Source: CAYLNG01 sp964497855
GTDB taxonomy: Bacteria; Verrucomicrobiota; Kiritimatiellia; SS1-B-03-39; UBA6053
Direction of reading: 5' to 3'
Assembly: GCA_964497855.1 (NCBI GenBank)
Contig: CAZCFM010000066.1
Span: 1-20,809 of the forward strand
Length of the DNA: 20,809 nt
The number at the start of each line of letters is the position of its first letter. Positions within the stretch are counted from its first letter, which is position 1. Below are positions 14,101 to 20,809 of this stretch, in pieces. A program made the position numbers and the translations under genes. The notes beneath the pieces are model-generated. The model did no database searches. It was not told the DNA's origin and saw nothing but the letters and a program-made list of their open reading frames with translations.

Positions 14101-14202
14101 ATTGCTGACAATCTGGAGGCGGTTCTTCCCATCCATTCCTACATCGACACGGCCCCCCCAGGAGGTTTGGTGTTTTACCGGGTTTGGGGATACAAACCCT
14201 GA
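11125..14202 (+). CDS. Secreted multidomain protein: SdrD_B-like, choice-of-anchor A and two CARDB domains
   Basis: This 1025-residue protein has a Sec signal peptide (basic MKTK, then a hydrophobic core; cleavage near TQASA, residue 24). Residues about 30-175 form an N-terminal β domain with two Cys pairs. Residues about 186-300 are an SdrD B-like Ca-binding domain with GDRVWIDANANGIQDDGE (188-205). A choice-of-anchor A domain spans about 325-600 (FGTAHAFNALIFGSF, TEGKLGVAGNLTI). The segments ASLRITKNGTF (303-313) and YTFTVENTGNVPLTNVHVVD (612-631) look like two halves of one Ig-like DUF11/DUF7507-type domain (to about 697) interrupted by the anchor A domain. Two CARDB repeats follow (about 714-828 and 836-950), both starting KPDFV and each containing an EG-x-x-x-GDAGVL block. 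The last 70 residues are a small β domain ending FYRVWGYKP. No LPXTG, PEP-CTERM or transmembrane tail is seen. The role is probably adhesion or cell-surface binding, which is inference. It is monocistronic and convergent with uvrA. Confidence 0.85.
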   Translation: MKTKNLFVLLVSMLWIPFRTQASALPEFPSECSDAAVAIAKHSARFRGVIYDYPAAGQSTWYYSFTSGKKPAISHVTFALPCPDIRIVQAGMWDGVDFSSRIVNAGKPAPKSGVAATDPTTNVKGLKFDLGFNELATHNYFFTLNNNYAAAPMSVALKAGPGFTLGALCGPAGDCSEDEADAELSSLGDRVWIDANANGIQDDGEESLAGVTVNLQTPAGDHILSTTTDENGKYLFDDLVEGDYRVQFVLPDNSPYFFTLPAQGTDTEKDSDADTVTGLTAMIQLPADTHRRDIDAGVVPTQASLRITKNGTFIPGTLDPWSLCSVFGTAHAFNALIFGSFTADGGDTEGKLGVAGNLTIVNGYSAGYVVIGHAIPEQIGGLTDMLIVGGDFSDGAFGVNGNIVLGGLRTGPVRWMSNGNLIRQVNPIRINSQGNVPSTGEGLTFNELKTHLQVRSTILGTWAPNGIVSQTDDGILLKGEDPDLNVFSLPVTDVTSTRITIDVPADSTVLVNFTAATVEFNRGGIRVLGTSHEKVLLNFPNTSLLRSTSFQLNGSVLAPFADAEFSGGSIEGRAVIGGNVTSQVGFEFHNFEFLGEVCLDPLSTSTPPAIAYTFTVENTGNVPLTNVHVVDPLVPVSGSPVTLLPGESDSTTFSAELVLNAEHMEESGFSNTAWAYGTVPSGHSISANDTHVLTFPADTTPTPPAESLYPVGNKPDFVMKSLVLPETIATQNQTFSVTVQVSNEGDKSGDAGVLRIWPALPQLVPTETDAFVDVAIGHMGIGAVKTLDISSLVASGSYGTIHIRAQIVTATPEYSTGNNHTSDTYFFENPDAPWLKPDFVLRSVNLSPIPGIAGTRFTAVVQVANEGTKAGDAGVLALWAGSSRYANDLTDPDQQISVGTLAVGEVKSFTFENLRAPEGFGTFHTMAIVNHAAATATESAVGNNHLGTTYSLIPVEVQMEAVSEGIKISWNSQSGFYYFVERSTSLTGAFEQIADNLEAVLPIHSYIDTAPPGGLVFYRVWGYKP

Positions 14203-14208
14203 TCCGGT

Positions 14209-14242
14209 CTTCCTCCCAGGAAGTATCCCCTTTCGCCGGGGA
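14209..14242. other. Two small hairpins between convergent genes
   Basis: CTTCCT (14209-14214) / AGGAAG (14218-14223) is a perfect 6-bp hairpin, and TCCCC (14226-14230) / GGGGA (14238-14242) is a 5-bp one. They fill the 42-base gap between the secreted protein gene and the uvrA stop, where terminators for both directions are expected. Neither is followed by a T-run, so termination here is uncertain. Confidence 0.35.
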
Positions 14243-14244
14243 AC

Positions 14245-17085
14245 TCAGTTTCCCGGTAAAAGCGGCTTGAGGTAGCGTCCCGTGTGGGAACGCGGGTTTT
14301 GCGCCACGACTTCTGGCGGTCCTTCAGCCACAAGATCGCCCCCGCCATCGCCACCGTCGGGACCCAAATCAATCAGCCAGTCGGCCGTCTTGATGACATC
14401 GAGATTGTGTTCCACGACCAGCAAGGAATTGCCGGCGTCGCGCAAGCGCAGGAGAACCTCCAGCAGTTTGTGTACATCGGCAAAATGAAGGCCCGTCGTC
14501 GGTTCGTCGAGAATGTACAACGTGTTTCCCGTGTCGCGCTTGCTGAGTTCGGTGGCCAGTTTCACGCGCTGGGCCTCGCCGCCCGACAGCGTCGTCGCTG
14601 GCTGTCCCACCTGCACATAGCCCAGCCCCACATCGTTCAGGGTCTGGAATTTCCGTTGCAGACTCGGCATTTTACTAAAAAACTCCAAGGCATCCTCGAC
14701 GGTCATTTCCAGCACTTCGGAAATGTTTTTGCCTTTGTAGCGCACCTCCAGCGTCTCGCGGTTGTAACGTTTCCCGGCGCAGACTTCGCAGGTCACGTAC
14801 ACATCCGGCAGAAAATGCATTTCAATCCGGCGCAGGCCGTCACCCTTGCAGCTCTCGCAGCGTCCGCCCTTGACGTTGAAGCTGAAACGTCCCGGACCAT
14901 AGCCCCGCACCTGACTGGCCGGCAGCTTGGCAAACAAATCGCGGATCTGGTTGAATGCCCCCGTGTAGGTCGCCGGATTCGAGCGCGGGGTGCGCCCGAT
15001 CGGACTCTGATCAATCACAATGACTTTGTCCACATGCTGCAAGCCCGTGACGCTTTTGTGTTTGCCGGGAACATCTTTTGAATCGAAAAACTTTCGGAAC
15101 AACACGCGCTTGAGAATGGTCTCGGTCAGCGTCGATTTGCCGCTGCCGCTCACGCCCGTGACGCAGGTGAAGACGCCCAGCGGAATCTTCACATCAATGC
15201 CCCGCAGATTGTTTTCCGCCGCCCCCTTGATCACAATCGCCTCTTTGCCCGGCTTGCGGCGTTCGCGCGGGACGTCAATTTTGCGAACCCCGTTCAGGTA
15301 TTCCGCCGTGAGCGTACTGGATCGGAGCAACTCCTCCGGCGTGCCGGAAAACACAATCTCTCCGCCATGCCTTCCCGCCAGCGGTCCCATGTCCACGACG
15401 TAATCCGCCTCGCGAATCGTCTGTTCGTCGTGCTCGACCACCAGCACCGTGTTGCCGCTGTCCCGCAGGCCCTTCATCGTGTCGATGAGCTTGAGATTGT
15501 CGCGCTGATGCAGCCCGATACTCGGTTCGTCTAGCACATACAACACGCCCATCAGTCCAGAACCCACCTGACTCGCCAGACGGATGCGCTGCGCCTCGCC
15601 TCCCGACAAGGTCCCGCTTTCCCGGTCCAGGGTCAAATACTCCAAGCCCACGCCGTTGAGAAAACGAAGACGATGCCGAATCTCTTTCACCACCTCCGCC
15701 ACAATCCGCGCATCCGTCTCCCCCAAGGCCAGCGTATCAAAGGTCTGCATCGCATTTCGCACCGACATCTGGCAGATGTCCCGGATGCTCTTGCCCGCCA
15801 CATGGCACGCCAGACTCTCCGGTTTTAGACGTGCCCCGCCGCAGGTCGGACAGGGCTGACGTGTCATGTAGCCCCGCAAATGCGCCCGCGTATGGTCGCT
15901 TTCCGTTTCCTTGAGTCGGCGTTCCAAATTGGCGATCACCCCTTCGAAGGGCTTCTCGTAGTTCAACACTTTTCCGCCCCGGTAAAACTTCATCGCCACC
16001 AGCTCCTCCCCGCTTCCGTGCAGCAGCACCTGGCGAAAATCCGCCGGCAATTCGTCGTAGGGCGTGTCCATCGACACCCCGTAGGCCTCCGTCACTCCCC
16101 GCAACAATTTTTTGTACCACAGCACCAGCCGGCGTCCCCCGCGTTTCCAGGGATCAATCGCCCCCTTGTCCAGCGTCAATTCGGGATTGGGCACCACCAG
16201 CGCCTCGTCAAACACCTCCATGTTTCCCAGGCCCGCGCAGGTCGGACACGCGCCATACGGACTGTTGAACGAAAAATGCCGGTTCTCCAGCTTTTCAAAA
16301 CTGCGCCCGCAGGGAATACAGGCCAGCTCTTCACTGTAAAGCCGGTCACTCCATGTCCCGTCTCCCGTGTCGATCGCCGCAATCATCCGCCCCTTGCCCA
16401 AACGCAGGGCCAGCTCCACGCTGTCGGCCATGCGCGACCGCACGCCCTCGTCGATCACCAGACGGTCCACCACCGCCTCGATGTTGTGTTTGGTCTTCTT
16501 GTTGAGTTTCGGCGCAGCATCGATTTCCATCACCTCGCCGTCCACGCGCACCCGCACAAAGCCCTGGTTGCGAATCTCGGCAAAAACCTCCAGATGTTCG
16601 CCCTTGCGGCCATCCACGTAGGAGGTCATCACCAGCACCCGGCTCCGCGCCGGCAACGCGCAGAGCTGCTCGATGATGTCCTCCGCGCTCTGCTGCGTCA
16701 GCGGTTTCCCGCAACCCGGACAGTGCTGACGGCCAATCGACGAATAGAGCAGGCGCAGATAATCGTAAATCTCCGTGGTCGTCGCCACAATCGAACGCGG
16801 ATTGGACCCGGCGCTGCGCTGCTCAATCGAAATGGCCGGCGACAGCCCTTCGATATGGTCCACCTCCGGCTTCTGCATCTGGTCCAGAAACTGCCGCGCA
16901 TACGCCGAAAGACTCTCCACGTATTTGCGCTGCCCCTCCGCGAAAATCGTGTCAAAGGCCAGCGAGGATTTCCCCGAGCCACTGAGGCCGGTGATCACCG
17001 TCAGCGCGTCGCGCGGGATCGACACCGAAACGTTTTTCAGGTTGTGCTCGCGGGCACCCTGGACAATCAGATGACTGCGGCTCAT
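14245..17085 (-). CDS. uvrA: Excinuclease ABC subunit A
   Basis: UvrA is the damage-recognition ATPase of nucleotide excision repair; it loads UvrB on lesions. At 946 residues it matches the E. coli length. Both ABC ATPase modules are complete: Walker A GLSGSGKS (33-40) and GVSGSGKS (644-651), signatures LSGGEAQR (493-500 and 833-840), and Walker B LYVLDEPSIGLH (515-526) and LYILDEPTTGLH (856-867). Zinc-module cysteines are C256/C259/C280/C283 and C743/C746/C766/C769, and an additional CPTCGGARLKPESLAC block is at 412-427. The gene starts three bases after the sppA stop, so it is very probably co-transcribed and may be translationally coupled. No uvrB or uvrC is seen in the window. Confidence 0.98.
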   Translation of the reverse strand: MSRSHLIVQGAREHNLKNVSVSIPRDALTVITGLSGSGKSSLAFDTIFAEGQRKYVESLSAYARQFLDQMQKPEVDHIEGLSPAISIEQRSAGSNPRSIVATTTEIYDYLRLLYSSIGRQHCPGCGKPLTQQSAEDIIEQLCALPARSRVLVMTSYVDGRKGEHLEVFAEIRNQGFVRVRVDGEVMEIDAAPKLNKKTKHNIEAVVDRLVIDEGVRSRMADSVELALRLGKGRMIAAIDTGDGTWSDRLYSEELACIPCGRSFEKLENRHFSFNSPYGACPTCAGLGNMEVFDEALVVPNPELTLDKGAIDPWKRGGRRLVLWYKKLLRGVTEAYGVSMDTPYDELPADFRQVLLHGSGEELVAMKFYRGGKVLNYEKPFEGVIANLERRLKETESDHTRAHLRGYMTRQPCPTCGGARLKPESLACHVAGKSIRDICQMSVRNAMQTFDTLALGETDARIVAEVVKEIRHRLRFLNGVGLEYLTLDRESGTLSGGEAQRIRLASQVGSGLMGVLYVLDEPSIGLHQRDNLKLIDTMKGLRDSGNTVLVVEHDEQTIREADYVVDMGPLAGRHGGEIVFSGTPEELLRSSTLTAEYLNGVRKIDVPRERRKPGKEAIVIKGAAENNLRGIDVKIPLGVFTCVTGVSGSGKSTLTETILKRVLFRKFFDSKDVPGKHKSVTGLQHVDKVIVIDQSPIGRTPRSNPATYTGAFNQIRDLFAKLPASQVRGYGPGRFSFNVKGGRCESCKGDGLRRIEMHFLPDVYVTCEVCAGKRYNRETLEVRYKGKNISEVLEMTVEDALEFFSKMPSLQRKFQTLNDVGLGYVQVGQPATTLSGGEAQRVKLATELSKRDTGNTLYILDEPTTGLHFADVHKLLEVLLRLRDAGNSLLVVEHNLDVIKTADWLIDLGPDGGDGGGDLVAEGPPEVVAQNPRSHTGRYLKPLLPGN

Positions 17086-17088
17086 GGA

Positions 17089-18093
17089 TCAGGGTTTCCA
17101 CAAATACAGGAAACGGGCGGAGGGATCGAGGGGGAGTTTGATTTCCGGCGCACGGACCTGCAAGAGCGACGCGAGTCCCCCGCCGAAGCTGTAGGAATAA
17201 AACGCCAGGCTTTCCGTGCCCAGCAGACGCGCCACGGCGGCGCGCGCGGCATCGTCGTAGCCGACTTCGTCGATCAACCGATGCGTCAAGGCCTCCGGCG
17301 CGGTGAACACGCGACCGTCCAGCAGCGAGTTCGCGTCCGCATAGGCCGCGTCAAAAGGACGATGTTCGAGCACAAGCCCGCGGAACTGGCGGTACAAATC
17401 GTCGACCACCCGCTGCAAAATCGCGCGGTGTTCGGGATTCACCGGATGCAGCGGCGACAGGAGATTTTTGTTGTCGCTGGAGGTCAGCGACACGTCTTCG
17501 ACGCCGAAGCGTTTGCCCAGTTCGTTCATGTTGAAGGCCGAGCGGATGACTCCGACAGACCCAACGATGGAGGTGGGCTGCGCGACAATGTGATCCGCCG
17601 CCAGCGCCGCGTAGTAGCCGCCGGACGCGGCGATGTCTTTCACATGGACCACGACTTTGCGGTCTTCGCGCGATTCCTTGAAGTTCCGCACGGCGCGGTA
17701 GATTTCATCGCTGGAGGTCACGGCCCCGCCCGGGGAGTCCACTTCCAGCAGCATCGCCGAAACCGTTTCATCGACCGTCGCGGCCCGGATTTCCCGAAGG
17801 ATTGCCGTGACCGGATCGACGGCGGTTCCAAAGAGCGTGGATGGCGATTCCGGAATGATCACGCCGTAAAGGCGGATAAGGGCGACCTTTTCCTGGGCAT
17901 CGGGAGAGCCCCAGGAGAGTGTTTCCGAAACCATCGGGAACTCCTCGTCCCCAAATGCTCCAGCGCTGCCGTAAAAGGAATGACACCAATAGAAATTCAG
18001 CAGCAGGCTGCCGATGAGCATGAACCACAAAAAACGGCGGCATTTGCGGCGGGGCGGAAGAGGCGGCGGGGCGGTGTATGGAAGATCGGACAT
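17089..18093 (-). CDS. sppA: Signal peptide peptidase SppA (short form, S49 family)
   Basis: SppA cleaves signal peptides left in the membrane after signal peptidase action. The 334-residue protein has a proline-rich cytosolic N-terminus, one membrane segment (about 20-38) and one S49 protease domain. The catalytic serine is S157 in IAASGGYYAAL, and the lysine is K209 in SSDNKNLLSP. The spacing of 52 residues equals that of Bacillus subtilis SppA (S147/K199). LLEVDSPGGAVTSSDEI (115-131) is the oxyanion-side block. This is the short form with one domain. The start at 18093 is chosen because AGGTG stands four bases upstream; a TTG at 18123 in the same frame is less likely. uvrA follows after three bases. 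The pairing with uvrA has no obvious functional reason. Confidence 0.95.
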   Translation of the reverse strand: MSDLPYTAPPPLPPRRKCRRFLWFMLIGSLLLNFYWCHSFYGSAGAFGDEEFPMVSETLSWGSPDAQEKVALIRLYGVIIPESPSTLFGTAVDPVTAILREIRAATVDETVSAMLLEVDSPGGAVTSSDEIYRAVRNFKESREDRKVVVHVKDIAASGGYYAALAADHIVAQPTSIVGSVGVIRSAFNMNELGKRFGVEDVSLTSSDNKNLLSPLHPVNPEHRAILQRVVDDLYRQFRGLVLEHRPFDAAYADANSLLDGRVFTAPEALTHRLIDEVGYDDAARAAVARLLGTESLAFYSYSFGGGLASLLQVRAPEIKLPLDPSARFLYLWKP

Positions 18094-18121
18094 GAGGCAC
18101 CTGTGGTAAAGAGGAGGAGCC

Positions 18122-18149
18122 AATCTACACGTGAAAAAAATAAAAACAA
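18122..18149 (-). promoter_or_regulatory. Candidate promoter of sppA-uvrA
   Basis: On the minus strand, TTGTTT (18149-18144), a 16-base T-rich spacer and TAGATT (18127-18122) form a sigma70-like promoter in the 76-base gap between the NUDIX gene and sppA. The Shine-Dalgarno AGGTG (18102-18098) and ATG (18093) lie at a suitable distance. The sppA-uvrA pair may therefore also be transcribed independently of mnmA. Confidence 0.4.
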
Positions 18150-18169
18150 CCGGGAACTCGCCCTCCGAA

Positions 18170-18736
18170 TCAGCCCGGCCTCTGCTCCGCGAGCCATTGC
18201 GCCCCGCGCAGCAGGCCGATCACGGAAACGGCATCACGGATTTCACCTCGGGCCACCCGATCCAGAGCCTCCTCCAGGGGCAGCGTCATCAAACGAAGCT
18301 GTTCCGTAGGTTCGGGCTCTGGATCGCCGCTGCGGCGAAGTCCTCGGGCCAGATAAATGTAGGCGACCTCGTCCGTGACGCAATTGCTGGTGTGCGCAAT
18401 CTGCAACAGGTCCCAGTGTTGGGCCTCCAGTCCCGTTTCTTCACGCAGCTCTCGTTGGATGGCCGTCAGCGGTTCTTCACCCGGAGCAGCCCCGCCCTCC
18501 GGAATTTCCCAACTGTAGGCATTCAGTGTGTAGCGCCACTGCCCGACCAGCCAGACGCGCCCGTCGTCCTCCAGAGCCACAACCCCGGTCGCCACATGTT
18601 TCATGTGTACCACGCCATAGATGCCCGGCCCACCCGCAGGTTGGGTCACACGGTCCTCGCGCACCTGAATCCAGGGGTTGTCGTACACCACCCGCGTTTC
18701 ATGGGTCTGCCAGGGACTGATCTCCTCCCCGTTCAT
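18170..18736 (-). CDS. NUDIX hydrolase, ADP-ribose pyrophosphatase-like
   Basis: The 188-residue cytosolic enzyme contains a perfect Nudix box, Gx5Ex7REUxEExGU, at residues 81-103 (G81, E87, R95 E96, E99 E100, G102), which binds the metal that activates water for pyrophosphate cleavage. The N-terminal part (RVVYDNPWIQVREDRV, VVALEDDGRVWLVGQWRY) and the SWEIPEGG motif before the box are typical of the ADP-ribose or nucleoside-diphosphate-sugar pyrophosphatase group (NudF-like). The exact substrate cannot be read from sequence. The ATG at 18736 overlaps the mnmA stop as ATGA, so translation is probably coupled; an upstream in-frame start within mnmA would add unconserved residues. A GGGG-rich Shine-Dalgarno-like stretch precedes the start. 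Confidence 0.9.
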   Translation of the reverse strand: MNGEEISPWQTHETRVVYDNPWIQVREDRVTQPAGGPGIYGVVHMKHVATGVVALEDDGRVWLVGQWRYTLNAYSWEIPEGGAAPGEEPLTAIQRELREETGLEAQHWDLLQIAHTSNCVTDEVAYIYLARGLRRSGDPEPEPTEQLRLMTLPLEEALDRVARGEIRDAVSVIGLLRGAQWLAEQRPG

Positions 18737-19839
18737 GTCCCCGCCCCTTTCAGCGGGTAAATCTCCGCGTAAATCCCGCCCCCGAGCAAAATTTCGCCGT
18801 CGTACAAGGCGCAGATTTGACCGCAGGCCAGCGCCCGCTGCGGCTCGTCCCATTCCACCAAAGCCCGCCCTCCCTCCATCGACGTAAAACGAACGTCCAC
18901 CGACGCCGCACGATATCGCGGACGCGCCTGAATCCGGCAGCTCCCGTTGAGCGCCGGACCCGTGAAACTGAGCTGATGCAAAAGGCAGGACCCGCTGTAG
19001 AGCCCCGGCGTGTCCGGCTCCTCGATCGCCACCACCAACTCCCGCGCCGCTTTCCGCTTTTCCACCACCACGAAATTTTTCCGGTGTTGATTCGAGGCCA
19101 CGCCAATGCCTTTTCGCTGGCCCAGCGTGTAGAAATGCAGCCCATCATGCTGGCCCAGAACCTTGCCATCCACTCCTACAATCCTGCCCGGCTCATCCGG
19201 CAAATACGCACGCAAAAAATCCGACATTTTGACCTGTCCGATGAAACAAATCCCCTGACTGTCCTTTTTTCCGGCGTTGGGCAGTCCAAAACGTCGCGCC
19301 ACCTCGCGCACCTCCGTCTTTTGCAAATGCCCCACCGGAAAACGGGCGTCCTGCACTTGTTCCGGCTTCATCAGTGACAGGAAATACGTCTGGTCCTTGT
19401 TCGCGTCCAGACCCGTCCAAATCTCCCGCCGTCCATCCGGACGGCAATGGGATCGCGCATAATGACCCGTCGCCACCGCGTCGAAGCCATTGTGTTTGGC
19501 CCAGTCGCGGAAGACCCCGAACTTGATTTCGCGGTTGCACATCACATCCGGATTGGGCGTGATGCCCTCTTCGTAGCCCTGCAAGAGATATTCGACGATC
19601 CGTTCTTTGTACTCGTCCATCAGATTCACAATCTGGAAAGGAATCCCCAGGCACTCCGCCACCGCCCGGGCATCTTCGACATCCTGCTGCCAGGGACAGT
19701 CCCCCAGTAGATTGTCCTCGTTGATCCAGTTCTTCATGTAGGCCCCGGCGAGGTCAACGCCCTGCTCTTTCAGCAATGCCGCCGCCACGGCGCTGTCCAC
19801 GCCGCCCGAAAGCGCCACCAGAATACGTTCTGAACTCAT
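18733..19839 (-). CDS. mnmA: tRNA-specific 2-thiouridylase
   Basis: MnmA inserts sulfur at C2 of the wobble uridine (U34) of tRNA Lys, Glu and Gln, using ATP and a persulfide donor. The 368-residue length is standard. The PP-loop SGGVDS is at 11-16. The catalytic cysteine is C101 in NPDVMCNREIKFG, and the second, resolving cysteine is C198 in DSQGICFIG. ATGHYAR (123-129) and KDQTYFLS (148-155) are further family blocks. The ATG at 19839 is chosen because the SSERILVALSGGVDS start fits the family; a frame extending to 20091 crosses the divergent CPBP gene and is not conserved. It heads the mnmA-NUDIX(-sppA-uvrA) set and is divergent from the CPBP protease gene. Confidence 0.97.
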   Translation of the reverse strand: MSSERILVALSGGVDSAVAAALLKEQGVDLAGAYMKNWINEDNLLGDCPWQQDVEDARAVAECLGIPFQIVNLMDEYKERIVEYLLQGYEEGITPNPDVMCNREIKFGVFRDWAKHNGFDAVATGHYARSHCRPDGRREIWTGLDANKDQTYFLSLMKPEQVQDARFPVGHLQKTEVREVARRFGLPNAGKKDSQGICFIGQVKMSDFLRAYLPDEPGRIVGVDGKVLGQHDGLHFYTLGQRKGIGVASNQHRKNFVVVEKRKAARELVVAIEEPDTPGLYSGSCLLHQLSFTGPALNGSCRIQARPRYRAASVDVRFTSMEGGRALVEWDEPQRALACGQICALYDGEILLGGGIYAEIYPLKGAGT

Positions 19840-19847
19840 ACGCGGAC

Positions 19848-19875
19848 ACCATACCCGCTGCGCCAAAGCAATCAA
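19848..19875 (-). promoter_or_regulatory. Candidate promoter of mnmA
   Basis: On the minus strand, TTGATT (19875-19870), a 16-base spacer and TATGGT (19853-19848) match sigma70 hexamers at four of six positions each. Only eight bases separate the -10 from the ATG at 19839, so the transcript would have almost no leader. The rest of the 172-base mnmA-CPBP gap holds an imperfect hairpin (GCCCC at 19876-19880 with GGGGC ending at 19901) and no recognised promoter for the plus-strand gene. Confidence 0.35.
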
Positions 19876-20011
19876 GCCCCAGACTTTACTATGAGTGGGG
19901 CAGGTTCTTCTGTATTGCGGCGGGCAGGCCGATCCTGTGAAGACCATCGCGTTTCTCATGGTTTTATCTGCGGGTTTTTGGCTCGCCGCCTCGGTTTGGA
20001 ATGTGTAGCGA

Positions 20012-20722
20012 ATGGGCATGACAACGACATCCTCCCGCAATGAAGCCTGGATTTCCCATGTGGTCCCTTTTGTCACGTGGATTTTCTTCATGCAGATCCT
20101 GGGCGATGCGGCGGGCTGGAAATATGCACTGCGCTCCGGGATCAGCCTGGGGATGCTGCTCTGGATGCGCCCCTGGCGCTGGGATTATCCCCCGCTGCAG
20201 CGCCGCAATCTGTTGCCCGCTTTCGGCATCGGCCTGTTTGTGTTTGCCTTCTGGGTCTTTTTCGAAACCGACTTCATGTCCCGTTTTGAGACGATCCACC
20301 GCCTCTACCTCACGCTGGGAATCCAAATGCCCTGGGAGTTGAATCCGCCCTTGAAGTTCTTCCGTTATGCTCCGGAAAGCGAGGGCTGGTTTTTCTTTGC
20401 GACGCGACTTCTCGGCTCGGCACTGGTGATTTCCTTTATCGAAGAATTTTTCTGGCGCGGATGGCTCCAACGCTGGGTCGACAAAGAAGATTTCCTCTCC
20501 GTTGATCCCCCGGCCATCAGCCGGAAGGCCCTGTGGATCGGCGCCCTGCTTTTCGCCAGCATCCACCAACAGTGGGTGGCGGGTTTGGTCTGCGGACTGG
20601 TGTACGGCGAGTTTTATCGCCGGACCCGCGACATCTGGGCGGTGGGCATCGCCCATGCCGTGACCAATGGCGTGTTGGGACTGTACGTTTTTTGGAGTGG
20701 CAAATACGAGTTCTGGGTCTGA
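20012..20722 (+). CDS. CPBP-family intramembrane glutamic endopeptidase (CAAX-protease-related)
   Basis: This 236-residue membrane protein has about six hydrophobic segments (near 15-33, 40-52, 68-85, 128-143, 173-191 and 208-227). It has the three CPBP/Rce1 motifs: EEFFWRG (144-150, EExxxR with E144, E145 and R149), SIHQQWVAG with H185, and HAVTN (215-219, HxxxN). These form the intramembrane active site. The layout, with a long segment rich in aromatic residues before motif 1, resembles the CAAX prenyl protease-related group found near exosortase systems in Verrucomicrobia and Proteobacteria; that assignment is from memory of the family and is uncertain. No exosortase or PEP-CTERM protein is visible in this window. 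The start could be the ATG at 20012 or 20018; no clear Shine-Dalgarno site decides. It is divergent from mnmA and converges with a minus-strand terminator at 20756-20794. Confidence 0.82.
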   Translation: MGMTTTSSRNEAWISHVVPFVTWIFFMQILGDAAGWKYALRSGISLGMLLWMRPWRWDYPPLQRRNLLPAFGIGLFVFAFWVFFETDFMSRFETIHRLYLTLGIQMPWELNPPLKFFRYAPESEGWFFFATRLLGSALVISFIEEFFWRGWLQRWVDKEDFLSVDPPAISRKALWIGALLFASIHQQWVAGLVCGLVYGEFYRRTRDIWAVGIAHAVTNGVLGLYVFWSGKYEFWV

Positions 20723-20755
20723 TAAAGAACCTACAGACCGACTCCGTGCAACACT

Positions 20756-20794
20756 AAAAAAGCAACCGCGCAGCGGCTATTGCCGGCGCGCGGT
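20756..20794 (-). terminator. Rho-independent terminator, minus strand
   Basis: ACCGCGC (20765-20771) pairs with GCGCGGT (20788-20794), and inside it CGGC pairs with GCCG around TATT, giving a strong stem with a 2x2 internal loop. On the minus strand it is followed, after GC, by six T residues (complement of A at 20756-20761). It would end a minus-strand gene lying mainly to the right of the window. The 87 bases after the CPBP stop hold nothing else that I recognise. Confidence 0.6.
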
Positions 20795-20809
20795 GCTGGG
20801 GTTCTGGGC

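Noticed and set aside
15880..18309. Plus-strand open frame of 809 codons antisense to uvrA and sppA
   Set aside because: It covers two certain minus-strand genes, has an Arg/His-rich random composition and no recognisable motif.
18739..18853. Upstream extension of the NUDIX gene
   Set aside because: The added Arg/Gly-rich residues overlap the mnmA coding region and are not typical of the family; the ATG at 18736 with the ATGA overlap is a better start.
19840..20091. Upstream extension of mnmA to 20091
   Set aside because: It would run through the divergent CPBP gene start and add 84 residues absent from MnmA proteins.
20586..20628. Similarity between GTCTGCGGACTGG plus TTATCGCC here and the same words at positions 7-29
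   Set aside because: The match is short and interrupted with different spacing; in the CPBP gene it is coding. I treat it as chance and not as a terminal repeat.
20795..20809. Possible C-terminal end of a minus-strand gene at the right edge
   Set aside because: A frame reading AQNPSTARRQ then stop exists, but the few codons do not allow any identification.

Overview
The window is a chromosomal segment from a moderately GC-rich bacterium, most likely a member of the PVC superphylum (Verrucomicrobiota/Kiritimatiellota type). That placement is inference. It rests on the large multidomain secreted protein ending in a short 'FYRVW' β-rich tail, the CPBP protease resembling the CAAX-protease-related family seen with exosortase systems, and the long insertion in signal peptidase I. 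Most genes are housekeeping. I see no rRNA, tRNA, CRISPR array, insertion sequence or phage gene.

Layout. Positions 1-196 hold no gene I can name, but they contain short perfect hairpins and end in a plus-strand terminator (193-220). Genes on the minus strand follow: lepA (EF4), lepB (signal peptidase I) and an ApaH/PrpE-like phosphoesterase (197-3917, transcribed right to left). A divergent aldose-1-epimerase-family gene (4024-5076, plus) overlaps tail to tail with an oligoribonuclease gene. That gene lies last in a minus-strand set rex - glgP - orn (8906 down to 5022), where glgP and orn overlap by four bases. Divergent from rex is the plus-strand pair rpsB-tsf with a clear promoter and a strong terminator. 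A single large secreted protein gene follows (11125-14202). The right side is a minus-strand run mnmA - NUDIX - sppA - uvrA (19839 down to 14245), and then a plus-strand CPBP membrane protease gene near the right edge, facing a minus-strand terminator.

How they work together. LepA, S2, EF-Ts and MnmA serve translation. LepB and SppA form an export set: LepB would cut the signal peptide of exported proteins such as the 11125-14202 product, and SppA would degrade the released peptides. Rex, glycogen phosphorylase and the mutarotase-like protein concern redox sensing and sugar use, which fits a fermentative or glycogen-storing life style (inference). UvrA, NUDIX, ApaH-like and Orn handle DNA repair and nucleotide or nano-RNA clean-up.

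There is no obvious new multi-gene system here. The most notable points are these: a mutarotase-family protein whose catalytic glutamate position reads Asn; a secreted protein in which a choice-of-anchor A domain appears to be nested inside an Ig-like DUF11/DUF7507-type domain; the rex-glgP-orn arrangement; a 55-base convergent gene overlap; and an unexplained structured segment at the left edge.
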